Source of the DNA: Rhineura floridana
Lineage: Eukaryota; Chordata; Lepidosauria; Squamata; Rhineuridae
DNA length: 64,000 nucleotides
Direction of reading: 5' to 3'
NCBI RefSeq assembly: GCF_030035675.1
Contig: NC_084480.1
Location: 905,501-969,500 of the forward strand
In this document: positions 1 to 13,700 of the stretch, piece after piece
How the letters are laid out: the number at the start of each line of letters is the position of its first letter
Numbering within the stretch: position 1 is the stretch's first letter
The notes under the pieces: model-generated
What the model was told of the DNA's origin: nothing
Seen by the model: only the letters and a program-made list of their open reading frames with translations
The model's database searches: none
Position numbers and translations under genes: made by a program

Positions 1-427
1 CCAGGTTCAGGAGTCAGCATCATGGCATGGCCCCATTTTGACTCTTCATTCAAAAGAGCAATTAACGCTGCAATCTAAAAACTTTCAGCGCCTCCTTTTG
101 CCCCCCCTCCCCAGAAATACATTTCCTAGCAGTTAAATTATTTCTCTCAATGTTCCCCTTTGCTTGGCATCACCTCTCGTTTCAAAGGCTTCTGTTGTTG
201 TACAGTTTTTAGGCCTGCAGGACAAGACATTCTTCACATTGTTAACAGATCCACTGATATGAGAGAGGAACAAGAGGGGTGAGGAGAAATTCCAGAGACA
301 CTGTGGGAGAAGATCTCTGTACCAAAGACTATTTGCATCAGAATTTTAAGTAATTATATCAATCTCAGAATATATTTCAAATTGCATTTTGATCAACATA
401 CAAAGATCCTAGTATGACAAGAAACTT
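1..427 (-). other. LRPAP1: LRPAP1 3' untranslated region (end not in view)
   Basis: Sequence just past the LRPAP1 stop codon. I see no repeat in it and no clear AATAAA on the minus strand, so the transcript end may lie outside the window. Confidence 0.55.
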
Positions 428-493
428 TCACAGTTCATTGTGTTGAAGACCTCTAGAAATTCTGCTGGATAAGTCTTGCAGGTGTTTCTTGAC
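428..493 (-). CDS. LRPAP1: LRPAP1 exon 8 (HNEL end)
   Basis: 22 codons: VKKHLQDLSSRISRGLQHNE, L, stop TGA (428-430). The acceptor is CCCTCAG. HNEL is the ER-retrieval tetrapeptide known for RAP. Confidence 0.94.
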   Translation of the reverse strand, partial: VKKHLQDLSSRISRGLQHNEL

Positions 494-3400
494 CTGAGGG
501 GACAAAGACATAGTTATTTACACTGGAACTTCTATCACAGCAGAACGCCAAAAGAAGGAGGTTAAGCAAAGAGCTGCAAGTTTCTGTCAGTTTAAACTGG
601 GCATGTTTAGCCTGGAGAAGAAGACTGAGGGGAGATATGATAGGATAGCACTCTTCAAGTACTTGAAAGGCTGCCACACAGAGGAGGACTGGGCTCTCTT
701 CTTGATCGTCCCAGAGTGCAGGACATGGAATAATGGGCTCAAGTTGCAGGAAGCGATTTCAGCTGAACATCAGGAAAAACTTCCTGTTACAGAGGTACAA
801 CAATGGAACCAATGGCCTAGGGAGGTGGTGGGCTCTCCAACACTGGAGGCATTCAGGAGGCAGCTGGACAGCCACCTGTTGGGTATGCTTTAATTTGGAT
901 TCCTGCATTGAGCAAGGAGTTGGACTTGATGGCCTTATAGGCCCCTTCCAACTCTACGATTCTATGATAAAGAGCTGCTCTCCTGCAGAAAGGTGTCTAG
1001 CGCATCCACGACCCTTCTCACCAACAAGGCGGTTCTGAAGCCTTGTGCAAATTTCTCCTCCACACTTATAATGACTGCATGGAGGAGGAGGAACAGGATC
1101 TCACCCCCACACACAGTCCTGACCTCCTCCCCCTTCAGTGGAAGGGCATCTACTAAGAGTGAGTTTTCACATCAGATCAAGCAACCCAAGAGGGGTAGAT
1201 GAGTGAGTGGCTTCTGACAGATGCCCGCAATTTGGGGGGGGGAGAATGGAAGGGGGAGCCTAACAAGGTTAGAGGGATGAGGGCACAGCTAGTGTCAACA
1301 TCCAGCGCTGGCTCTTGTGTCACTTACGCTCAGGCTCTGCCAGCTGCTCATTTTAGCCACAAGATGCTCCTGGATGCTGCATCCCTTATCCCCTTCTTCA
1401 CTAAACACTAATCTAGGATTCCATTTTGGATTTCCCAAAGCTTGTAGATTAGAAATTGGGGATACTCTACTCTAAAACCAGGTGAGAGCCTGGGACATTT
1501 TTTATTGTGCTCCACCCCCGCAGGCAGCTTTGTCCAACCTGGTGCCTTCCAGATGTTTTGGACTACATCTCCCATCAGCCCCAGCCAACAGCTGTGCCCA
1601 GGAGCTGAAGTGCAAAACAGCTGGAGGAACTCCATGCAATCAGAAGTCAGCCTCCCAGAAATAAACATATAGCTACTACAATAAAACTTCAGACATGCTC
1701 CAAGTATTTGGTCAACAAAACCCCTCCTTGCGTTTTGTAAGCTGCTTAAAAATTTTGCATTTGACATTTTATCCATTCACTCAGTCTGGAAAGGTCCTTT
1801 TGGAGCCCTTCATCTCTTTTTGTTTAAATGACCATGAACAATTTAGTATCATCAGCAAACCTTGCTCACCCCTAACTCTAAGTCATTTATTAGACAGGTC
1901 CCAATAATGATTCTCAGGAGACACCACTTTCTACTAAAACCGCTCAGAGAGCTTCGGCTATGGGGCGGTATATAAATGCAATAAATAAATAAATAAATCC
2001 CTCTATTGGAAAAACTGTCCATTTATTCCTATTCTGTTTCCTGCTGCTTAACCAATTCCTGATCCACAAGATGACCTCTCCTCTTATTCCATGACCGCTA
2101 AGATTACTCAGGAGCCTTTGGTAAGGTACTTTGTAGAAAGCTTTTTGAAACTCCAAGGACACTACATCAACCATATTACCTCTATCAATATGCTTGTTGA
2201 CACTCTCAAAGAACTCCAGTAGGTTGAGATAAGACCTACCCTTGCAGAAGCCATGCTGGCTGTGCTTCAGTAAGGCTTGTTCTTCTATATGCTAGGTTAT
2301 TTTATCTTCAATAATACTTTCTATCGGTTTTCCCAGGACAGACATTAAGCTAACTGGCCTGTTTTTTTATGGGATTCCCCCCTCAACCCTTTTTTAAAGA
2401 CTGGCATTACACTGGACACTTTTTAGTCCTCAGTATGGAGGCAGATCTGAGGGACAAGGTACATATCAGCAATTTCGCATTTGAGTTCTTTGAGAACTCT
2501 CGGGTGGATGCCACCTGGATCCGGCAATTTGTCTGTTTTTATTTTTCCTATTAAACCTAGATCTTCATCTCTCTTCACCACTATCTGCCTCAGTTCCTCA
2601 GCCTCCCTTCATGCAAAAGTTCAAGTACAGGGATCTGCCCTCTGCCCTCCACTGTGAAGACAGATGCAAAGAATTTGTTTAGCTTCACTGTGATCTCCTT
2701 ACCCTGCTTTAGCACACCTTTGACTCCCTTGTCATCCAAGGGTCCAATCACCTCCCTAGAATTTTTTGTGGGTTTTCATGTTTTAGCAATGTGCTTCTCA
2801 AATTCTTTTTTAGCATCCCTTATTCTTGCATTTCTTTTGCCAGAATGTGTGTTGCTTTTTATTCTCCTCACTTGGACAAGACTTCCATTTTTTGAAGGAA
2901 GCCTTCTGACCTCTAACAGCTTCTTTGACTCTGCTCATTAACCATGCTGGCACTTTCTTGCCCCTAATAGTGCCTTTCCTGATCTGCAATATACACTCCA
3001 CGTGAGCTTCTAATATTGCGTTTAAACAACTCCCACGCATTTGGGAGTCATTTGACCCTCTGGACTTTGCCTTTCAACTTTCTTTTTACCTATCCCCTCA
3101 TTTGGGGGAAAATTTCCTCTTTCGAAATCAAATATGACTCTGTTGGATTTTCTTGGCAATTGGCCATTTACATGTATGTTTAATTTAATAGCCCTATGGT
3201 CACTGCTCCCAATCAGTTCGACAACACTTGCATCTGGCACCAGGTCCTGGGTGCCACTTAAGTCCCCAGTCGCTGTCCCTCTGGTCAGTTCTAGGACACA
3301 GTCACTTTAAGGTATCTAGAAATTTTACCTCTTTGTCACGACTGGAACATATATGTGACCAAGCAGATTATTTGTGAAAACATGCCTTTTCATCTCCAGA

Positions 3401-6400
3401 ACTGTCTCTCTACTGCACAAGGCTGCCCCAAACTTTCCACCCTCACTGGGAGGAGACCACAAAAGCACTCCAAATAAATGTGTGAGGGGAGAACAGAGGC
3501 TCCTGGACTCTCCCCTGCCTTGAGGATATCGCCCAGCAGGACTTTCCTACCAACCTTGTAGCCCAGCTCTTTAGTCTTTTCTTCAAGCACTGCGTATTTC
3601 TCTTTGTTGCTGGTCAGGTGCTCCTCATCTCCAGTTCCTTCTACGTGCTTCAGCTTCTGGTGCGAGATCTCAAGCTGTTTCTGGTAATGATGATGCTTTT
3701 CAACCTTTGCTTCAAAGTGTTTCAGTTCTTCCTAGAAGACCAAATATTATTACTATTATTATTAAATTTATTACTTGCCCTTCACCAGCAGCTCCCAGGG
3801 TGGATTACAACGGTTAAAAATTCAGTATTAAGAACAATTAAAACAAATTACAATCAAAATGCACGCTTTCGCACCTCTGGGGGCTCAGCAGATCCTCAGC
3901 ATTATTTTTATGCAAGCCACATCCACCAAACGCTCACGAACATAAGAAAGGATGCAGACTACTAGAACTCTGTTCCATAAGGCACTCCGGTACTTTTCAG
4001 GTACGGATGTTTGTTACAAAACATTCTGAGGCAGCCACCAGCATGACAAGAAGTGCCTTGCAAAACTCACCATTTCCTGCCAACCTCATTTCTGATGAAC
4101 ACGTCCCAAGGGTGCCAACTGGAACTTTTGGGCCCACCAAATTTTAAAGTGGAGAGACAACACTATTGAATTTGTCTGAGTCAATAGGATATTGAGATGA
4201 TCAAAATTTAGCCAGAAAAAAAGCTTAACATATAGCTTTAAGCACGCATACCCGAAGGGATTCAAGTTCTTTCTCTGTAAAATTGGTCGATTTAGCCAGA
4301 TCCCACAAATCAATCACTCGGGGCTCCTCAAATTCTGGAGGAGGAAATGAGGTAGACTTCAGTGTTGAAACACAAACAGCTACAGAGCTAATATGTTTTA
4401 TTTTTATTTGTTTTACTTAGTAAATACTTGTGCACAAACAGAGAGATAGTTGTTACAGTTGGTCAATAAACATTTCCGATTATCAAGCTTCAGCTAAGAA
4501 CCTGGGATTGTACACGTTTTATTCCAGTTGTTCAAAGAGTGCAAGAGCCCGCTGGATCAGGCCACAGCTCTACAGCATCTTCATTCTTACAGAGATCAAC
4601 TAGATGACCACAAGCAAGACCTGAGTGCCAACAGTGCCCTTGCACCACTGCTGCTCCCCAGCAAGTGGCACCCCAAGGCACACGCCTCGGATCTTGGAGG
4701 CAGCTGCCAAGGTGCATGGGCCAGGAGGGAATCCCCTGCAAATGGAACCAAGGCTGCCTTCGAAAAGATGTGGATGGAAACCAGAGAGACACCTCCTCAT
4801 GCAAATCATGTTCCACAATGAACATGCACAAGGAAGGGTTAGCTACACGGCTGGATCTGCCAGGATGAAGCCTCACATTAAGAGGCAAGGAGGACTTCTT
4901 TTCCCTCTCTTGCCAATCACTTGAGATGGAAAGGGGGGATCCTCCCCAGCCTCAAATGCAGGTTTGCAGGCCACACTTGCTGGCCCCCGACCCCTCATGG
5001 GACACCCTGGGTCAAAAAACCCCAGCAACCACATATCCGCTTCCATGGCAATGTGAACCTTCAGCCCTGCTGCCTTCCTCCCAGCCCAAGTGCAGCTCTC
5101 CACCGCCTGCACCCAAGGGAGGCATCTGGCTGGCTCAGACAGCTCTAGACAGCTTTTCTCCAACACTCATCAGGAGGTCTCACAGGACCTGCCTCAGTCC
5201 AAAATGGGTGTATCACCAATACCAGAAGACAGCTGTGGTATTCACGAAGACTGGCCCAGATCCACCTGCCTCCCAGCCACGTGTGCCGCCCACGCAAGGG
5301 AGCCACGGAGTGGGGCCGTACCACTGCTGGAGTCGTAGCCCTGATGAGTAACTCTGCGCAGCCGCTCAAAGCCCTGATTGATGCTGTGCAGCTTCTCCTT
5401 GAGCTCCGAGTGCTTGTTGTGGAGCAGCTCCTGCTTGAGGGGGATCTCTTCTTCCAACGGGGTGATCATATTTTTATGGGTGTCTGGAAAAAATGTAAAA
5501 TGCCATCAACTGGAGCAAACTGTGAGGACCTAGAAATGCATACAGGTTCTAGAGAAATCTGGTACTCTCTTCTCATCCAACCTGGTCACATTGTAAAATG
5601 GGAGTCTGCATAAGACACTACCATAAACAACACAGTATTAAACATTTGGGAAAAAAATGGACTAAATAACTAATGCTCAGAAACAGAAGCTTCCCCTTCC
5701 ACCCACCCCACTAGAAAATGGCACCCCCAGTAGAGCCTTCAATTCCCCAGTAAAGAGCCAGCAATGGAGGAAACAGATGAAACATGCACAGCATCCAAGA
5801 GGCTTCCTCAAGCAATGAGTCTGGGGATTTGTCTTGAATGAGCTCACAAGCCACACTTCCCACAAGCCACCTGTGCAAGACTTCCAAATCAGCTTTGGAC
5901 ATGAACCTTGATGACAATGCTTATAAAAGCCTATTACTGGAATCCCGAGGAACAATTGTTTCCGGCACGTGAAATTTAGCTTGCAGCACTGGTCTGAGAT
6001 TTGCTGCTAGAATTACCATGGTGTAGCATGAAAATATCAAACTATTCCTACTGGTTCAAGCTGCAATCACAGGAGCAACTGTGACATTTTGCAGACAATC
6101 TGAAACATGATCTTGAGAATCTTCTGTGTCTTCAAGTTCAGCAATAGAACAATTCCAGCCATCTAGATTTTCTGCTTCCTGAAGATCAACATTTGAAAGG
6201 TGTGTAGGTGGAGAACAGGCTCCCTCACAAGGGCTCCTTCCTATTTAAAGGAAACCTTCAGGAGTACCTGTCTCCTCCAGCCCTCTTGCTGCCTCCAACA
6301 ACATCCATCATTCTGTGTGGCCTTTAATTTGCAGGATCCAATTCCTGCCAGACTGGAAAGCAGGCAAATCCCTACTCACTGGGAGACCTTTCAAGCCAGA

Positions 6401-7739
6401 TGAAGAGCCAAAGCCCTCCATCGAAGTTCCTAGGATACTGGGATTCATGGTGCCTTGGCCCACTGTGGAAAACAGGAGAGTCCTGCTGATTCAGGCTATC
6501 AGGCAGGCAGGTGCTGCCAATTAACTGTGCATCCTGTTTTGGGTCCTCTGGCTGTTCTGTCATTTTATAACACTAGCATGAATGTCAAGGAGGGAGGGAT
6601 ATAAATGAGCCAAAGTGGTTAAGGCACGTGTCAGCAGACTTTCAACCTACATGTTGTGCTCAGAGGGACAAATGAAGTGCCACAGACTGCACTCCAAGTC
6701 TGGTTTGAAGGGTGACCATGCCAGGAAATGTGCCATGTGGCTCTTTAAATCGCTTTCAGGCTGGGATCTAACCCTTTCCCAATCGCTGTTACAAATGCCC
6801 CTCACAGTTCACAGGATGCCTCATGTATTTTGTACCCCAAATACCAATAGTCCTGTGCAAAAAAAAAAATTTTTTTTTTTTGGGGGGGGGGGGAGGTTAA
6901 AAAAGGCAAGAATTTGCTCTTACTTGCCGTGTCGGCTGTGCCCAGATTCTCTGCATTAGGTGCCTTGTTAATCCAGCCAACGAGGGCTCAATGCCTCTTC
7001 TCCAAGAAACAGTCACCACCAAGACACAGGAAAATTGTGAGAAGAGGAATCCTAACAAATACTGGCGACCTTAAGATGGGGAGGGGGAAGAGCTGGCTCT
7101 GCATTCACAGAATGCGCTGCTGGTCTGCAGCCATCCTTGGCAATGCGGCACTTCGCGCAATAGGAGCCCTCCCACTCCCCACGTTCTCCAGTTCAGCTGT
7201 TGGCTGGATTAGAGACCATTCTGAACAAAATAATTACATATGCATTTTTAAAAACTCACTGGCTTTTAAAAAACTTTATTTGCTCTAATATGATTTTTAT
7301 AAGGTTTTATTGAGTCACTGCTTTATTAGGTTATGTGGCTATTTTCTACTGTTGATTTGTTAACAGCTGCATTTTTTATGGAATGGGTTGGTGTGTGTGT
7401 CCAGATCCAGCAGCATTGACTAAAAGGGAGAACTTTTGGATTTACTCTCTGGACACATTGGCACCACATGGCCTGAACCTGGAGGACAGTACCACCACTA
7501 CTTAGCTCTGCAAGTGAAGCCCCTCTGAGCATTCCATCCTCAAAGCTCTATAACTGCCACCTTGGTAACAGCATTTGTATGTTAGCAGCTGATGAAGGCG
7601 GAGGCTGAAATGTTTTGTTAATGCAATAAAAACCTCTGTTCGGTTAAATTACGTTCATATATATTTTTAGATGATTAATGGAATCCTTATAGGGATCCAG
7701 AGCAAGCTTGAGTGAAGTTCTGTTTGTTGCTTTCAAAAC

Positions 7740-7770
<31 letters not shown>

Positions 7771-10700
7771 AAAACCAAAGAAACTTTGGCCCCGCACTCA
7801 GTTCAGCCGCTGTCCCCTAGCCATGCCTGTCCCTTGACGTTGTCCCACCCCTTAGCCACAGTCCCCATTAGGTCAATGTTCAGTTACCTTCTGTTCGACT
7901 CACAGTCTCTAGCAGAATATTGTATTCATGGACTTTCTCTTTGTGGTGCCTGAACTCCCTCCACAGCTTATCCAGCTCTTCATCAGTGAACTTCCCTGAC
8001 GTTTTGGCCTTGAAGAGAGATCCAAAGAATACAAGTAACAAGAGCGTAATTCTGACCAAATTTGCCAAAGTAATTGCCTTTAATGTAAATGTCCTGCCTT
8101 CAAGTAGATTCCGACTTATGGTGACTCTATGAATAGGGTTTTCATGAGGCTGAGAGGCAGTGACTGGCCCAAGGCCACCCAGTGAGCTTCATGGCTATGT
8201 GGGGATTCGAACCCTGGTCTCCCAGGTTGTAGTCCAACACCTTGACCACTACACCACACTGGCTCTCTAAATTGCCTTTAGGCAGGGGTATATCCTATTT
8301 TGTAGAATATCCCATTCTGGAAGGTGCTGACTGGAAGCCAGCTTTCAGCTGAACATCAGGAAAAGCTTCCTGTTAGAATGGTACGACAATGGAACCAATG
8401 ACCTCGGGAGGTGGTGGGCTCTCCAACTCTGGAGGCCTTCAAGAGGCAGCTGGACCACCAGCTGTTGGATATGCTTTGATTTGGATTCCTGCATTGTGCA
8501 AGATGTTTGACTTGATGACCCTACAGCCCCTTCCTACTAGTCTATGATTGCAATTGTGGGATGCACAGCATTTCTTCTGAAGCATCTCACTTTGCCCTGC
8601 ATCTGTGTTGGAACTGCTTTTTAAGATGTTTTTAAACCTTTTTTTAAAAGATGTTTCTTAAAGATGTTTTGTTTTAACATATTTTAAAGCCTGTTTTTAA
8701 GATGTTTTAGAAAGTTTTTAGTGTTTCTGTTTGCCATCCTGGATTCCTACCGGGAGGAAGGGCAGGATATAAATCTAGTAAATAATTATAGTTTTCTCTC
8801 CTGGTCTTAACAAGGAAACCTTGTTTTGATACGTCACCAGCAATGCCCGATTATGAGTGAGGTGATTGCAGGCTGTGTCCTTTCAGCTCCCAAGTGTTTC
8901 CAACCAAGAAACAATCAATCATTTAGGAAGGGAGTGTGCAAGGTTAGAGAAACAAGTAGAATATTGCAGAGACGAAAATGTTTCCTCTGTCACCTTTGCA
9001 GACAGAGAGCTGCCACTGCATATTTTGGAGTTCACAGCATCAGAGTTGGAAGGGACCTCAAAGATAATGTATTCCAACCCCCACCAGTTCAGAAATTCAA
9101 CTACCATCGTTTTTAAGAGTATTTCTGCATTACAAGCTTCAAGAGGAACAGCTCTCAATACAACAAACAGAAGAACTGAAAACAAAACCACACAAGGAAT
9201 GATGCCCTCCCCCTTGGGAATAAGCCAGACAGACCTTATTCCACAGCTTCTCCAACCTGGGATCATCAAGTAGATCGTTTTCCAGGCCATCTTTGATGTA
9301 ATTTGTGTCTCCCAGCTGAGCATCTTTCTTTCCGTTCATTCCATATTTAGCCATAATTACTGAAGGGGAAACATAAGCCAGAAGAAACCATGTTCAGGGA
9401 CCCTTTTCTCTCCAGCCCAAATATTTTGCATGCAACACTTTTCTCCAAAAGACAGAGGTGGGCAGAAGCCAAATCAATGGACTACTAGCCAATTTCTGGC
9501 AGGCAACCACTTGCTAGCTGCTTGTGCGACCCCCTCTCCCCCCGGCATCTAATTAGCCATTACGGGAGACAGCATTCTGGATTAAATGGACAAAGCAACA
9601 TGTGTGTCCTTGACCAAGATGGCAGACTCAGGACCATTTAATACACATACATCATGCATAAACTGTTACAAGATTTATTTATTTATTATTTGATTTATAT
9701 CCCGCCCTTCCTCCCAGTAGGAGCCCAAGAACCTGATGATCTTGCCTGAGAAAAGTCAACACACTGATGGGCCAAGAGTAGTGCTGGGGGCTGACCATTG
9801 TAGCAATCTGCGCAATTTCTTGCAAGCTTAGCGGGCGCGAAATGTCTACCTAGGAACACTGTCCTGCTTCCCTGCCTCTCACCCTGCCCTAAATCCTGCT
9901 CCTGTAGCTTCTACTTAAAGGCTGTGATACCAAAACAGAATCTGAGCGTGGATCTCCCAAGGAGCCTCAGTCTGGGAAAACCTAATGGAGGCAAGCTCAG
10001 GCATGAGCTGAACTTGAAGCTGTTGCGCTGCAGCCAACTCAGAAGGGACAGGAAGGGGGGAGGCATGAGTTTCAGGCACCTCCGCAGCCAGAAGAAGCAG
10101 AGTTGGGGATTGTTGTGTCTGAGCAGGATCGTGCGGGAGGGGGGCAGCCTGCTCTTCAGCCAGTTCCCATGAGTAAAGCCCTTTCTGAGGAGCCGAGCGC
10201 ACTGCCCCCAGTTGATGCAGAGGACTTGGGGGAGGAAGCTTCAGAGTCAGTGCCAGCTCCTCCTTTTCCAAGCAGTTCCCAGGAGGATTCCAGCGTGGCA
10301 CCGCCCCCTGACCTCGAGCCTGTTATTCGGGAGCAGGTGTCTTCAGATGAGCTGTTGGATGCGCGTCCCCTGTCTCCTCGTTCCCATCGCCGCGAGAAAC
10401 GGACAGGGCAAAGACAGGAATTACGAAGGAGTCAGAGATTACGTTCAAAAACATTTCCTATATAAGCCTGCCACTCCCAGTAGGGGGTCGTTGAGTCAAC
10501 TTCCTTCACACGCTGCAGAGCATGTCTAGAGTATAGTTAGGGACTTTAGTGAGTTAGTGTAGGGTTTCCTATGAAGCGCAATGCCTTTGATGTATCCATT
10601 ACTCTAATAAAGCGAGATTTACTTGCACACACACTCCAGCCTCATTCTTTCGGCTCTGAACGGGACAAAAGCAGACCAAGGCTTGCAAGCAACTCCACAA

Positions 10701-13700
10701 GAATCAGCGCATGCAACTTTAGCAGAACACGGAGCCAGCAAAATTGCAAAACTGTTTGCAGGAAGTACTGTTGATTCTTCCTTGCAACAGAATGAAAGCT
10801 GCTCTCATAAGAACATAAGAAGAGCCTGTTGGATCAGGCCAGTGGCCCATCTAGTCCAGCATCCTGTTCTCACAGTGGCCAACCAGGTGCCTGGGGGAAG
10901 CCCGCAAGCAGGACCCGAGGGCAAGAACACTCTCCCCTCCTGAGGCTTCCGGCAACTGGTTTTCAGAAGCATGCTGCCTCTGACTAGGGTGGCAGAGCAC
11001 AGCCATCACGGCTAGTAGCCATTGATAGCCCTGTCCTCCATGAATTTGTCTAATCTTCTTTTGAAGCCATCCAAGCTGGTGGCCATTACTGCATCTTGTG
11101 GGAGCAAATTCCATAGTTTGACTATGCGCTGAGTAAAGAAGTACTTCCTTTTGTCTGTCCTGAATCTTCCAACATTCAGCTTCTTTGAATGTCCACGAGT
11201 TCTAGTATTATGAGAGAGGGAGAAGAACTTTTCTCTATCCACTTTCTCAATGCCATGCATAATTTTATACACTTCTATCATGTCTCCTCTGACCCGCCTT
11301 TTCTCTAAACTAAAAAGCCCCAAATGTTGCAACCTTTCCTCGTAAGGGAGTCACTCCATCCCCTTGATCATTCTGGTTGCCCTCTTCTGAACCTTTTCCA
11401 ACTCTATAATATCCTTTTTGAGATGAGGCTACCAGAACTGTACACAGTATTCCAAATGCGGCCGCACCATAGATTTATACAAAGGCATTATGATATTGGC
11501 TGTTTTATTTTCAATACCTTTCCTAATTATTGCTAGCATGGAATTTGCCTTTTTCACAGCTGCCGCACACTGGGTCAACATTTTCATCGTGCTGTCCACT
11601 ACAACCCCGAGGTCTCTCTCCTGGTCGGTCACCGCCAGTTCAGACCCCATGGGCGTATATGTGAAATTAAGATTTTTTGCTCCAATATGCATAATTTTAC
11701 ACTTGTTTATATTGAATTGCATTTGCCATTTTTCCGCCCATTCACTCAGTTTGGAGAGGTCTTTTTGGAGCTCTTCGCAATCCCTTTTTGTTTTAACAAC
11801 CCTAAACAATTTAGTGTCGTCAGCAAACTTGGCCACTTCACTGCTCACTCCTAATTCTAGGTCATTAATGAACAAGTTGAAAAGTACAGGTCCCAATACC
11901 GATCCTTGAGGGACTCCACTTTCTACAGCCCTCCATTGGGAGAACTGTCCGTTTATTCCTACTCTCTGCTTTCTGCTTCTTAACCAATTTCTTATCCACA
12001 AGAGGACCTCTCCTCTTATTCCATGACTGCTAAGCTTCCTCAGAAGTCTTTGGTGAGGTACCTTGTCAAACGCTTTTTGAAAGTCTAAGTACACTATGTC
12101 CCCTGGATCACCTCTATCTATATGCTTGTTGACACTCTCAAAGAATTCTAATAGGTTACTGAGACAGGACTTTCCCTTGCAGAAGCCATGCTGGCTCTGC
12201 TTCACCAAGGCTTGTTCTTCTATGTGCTTAGTTAATCTAGCTTTAATCATACTTTCTACCAGTTTTCCAGGGACAGAAGTTAAGCTAACTGGCCTGTAAT
12301 TTCCGGGATCCCCTCTGGATCCCTTTTTGAAGATTGGTGTTACATTTGCCACTTTCCAGTCCTCAGGCACGGAGGAGGACCCGAGGGACAAGTTACATAT
12401 TTTAGTTAGCAGATCAGCAATTTCACCTTTGAGTTCTTTGAGAACTCTCGGGTGGATGCCATCCGGGCCCGGTGATTTGTCAGTTTTTATATTGTCCATT
12501 AAGCCTAGAACTTCCTCTCTCGTTACCACTATTTGTCTCAGTTCCTCAGAATCCCTTCCTGCAAATGTTAGTTCAGGTTCAGGGATCTGCCCTATATTTT
12601 CCACTGTGAAGACAGATGCAAAGAATTCATTTAGCTTCTCTGCAATCTCCTTATCATTCTTTAGGACACCTTGGACTCCCTTATCATCCAAGGGTCCAAT
12701 CGCCTCCCTAGATGGTCTCCTGCTTTGAATGTATTTATAGGATTTTTTGTTGTTGGTTTTTATGTTCTTAGCAATGTGCTCCTCAAATTCTTTTTTAGCA
12801 TCCCTTATTGTCTTCTTGCATTTCTTTTGCCAGAGTTTGTGTTCTTTTTTATTTTCTTCATTCGGACAAGACTTCCATTTTCTGAAGGAAGACTTTTTGC
12901 CTCTAAGAGCTTCCTTGACTTTGCTCGTTAACCTGCTGGCATCTTCTTGGCCCTGGCGGTACCTTTTCTGATCTGCGGTATGCACTCCAGTTGAGCTTCT
13001 AATATAGTGTTTTTAAACAACTTCCATGCATTTTCGAGTGATGTGACACTCTGGACTTTGTTTTTCAGCTTTCTTTTTACCAATCCCCTCATTTTTGTGA
13101 AGTTTCCTCTTTTGAAGTCAAATGTGACCGTGTTGGATTTTCTTGGCAATTGGCCATTTACATGTATGTTTAATTTAATAGCACTGTGGTCACTGCTCCC
13201 AATCGGTTCAACAACACTTACATCTCGCACCAGGTCCCGGTCCCCACTGAGGATTAAGTCCAGGGTTGCCATCCCTCTGGTCGGTTCCATGACCAACTGG
13301 TCTAGGGAATAGTCATTTAGAATATCTAGAAATCTTGCTTCTTTGTCGTGACTGGAACACATATGCGGCCAGTCTATGTCTGGGTAGTTGAAGTCACCCA
13401 TTACTACCATGTCTTCTTAAGAGATTGATACCATAAGCGTTAATGAGGTCATGGTGACAGTGTTAGCAATTATAATGGCATTACAGTGTGTCTGAATGCA
13501 TCACACAGTTAGGCATGCACATTTCTAATGGGAAGGGGAATCACCCTCATTTTTCTATTTACTTATTTGATTGTTTTAAATAAAAGCCTCAGTTACACAG
13601 TGTTGCAAAGTCTGGCCTACTTTTAACCATGCAATTCTTTACCATTTAGGTTGCGTCTGAGCTTGGCTTCTTTTTCTCCATCTTCATCCAGCCCTTCAGC

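Noticed and set aside
4528-5351. Dense overlapping open frames on both strands
   Set aside because: No domain, no splice logic with LRPAP1, and frames shadow one another in GC-rich intron sequence.
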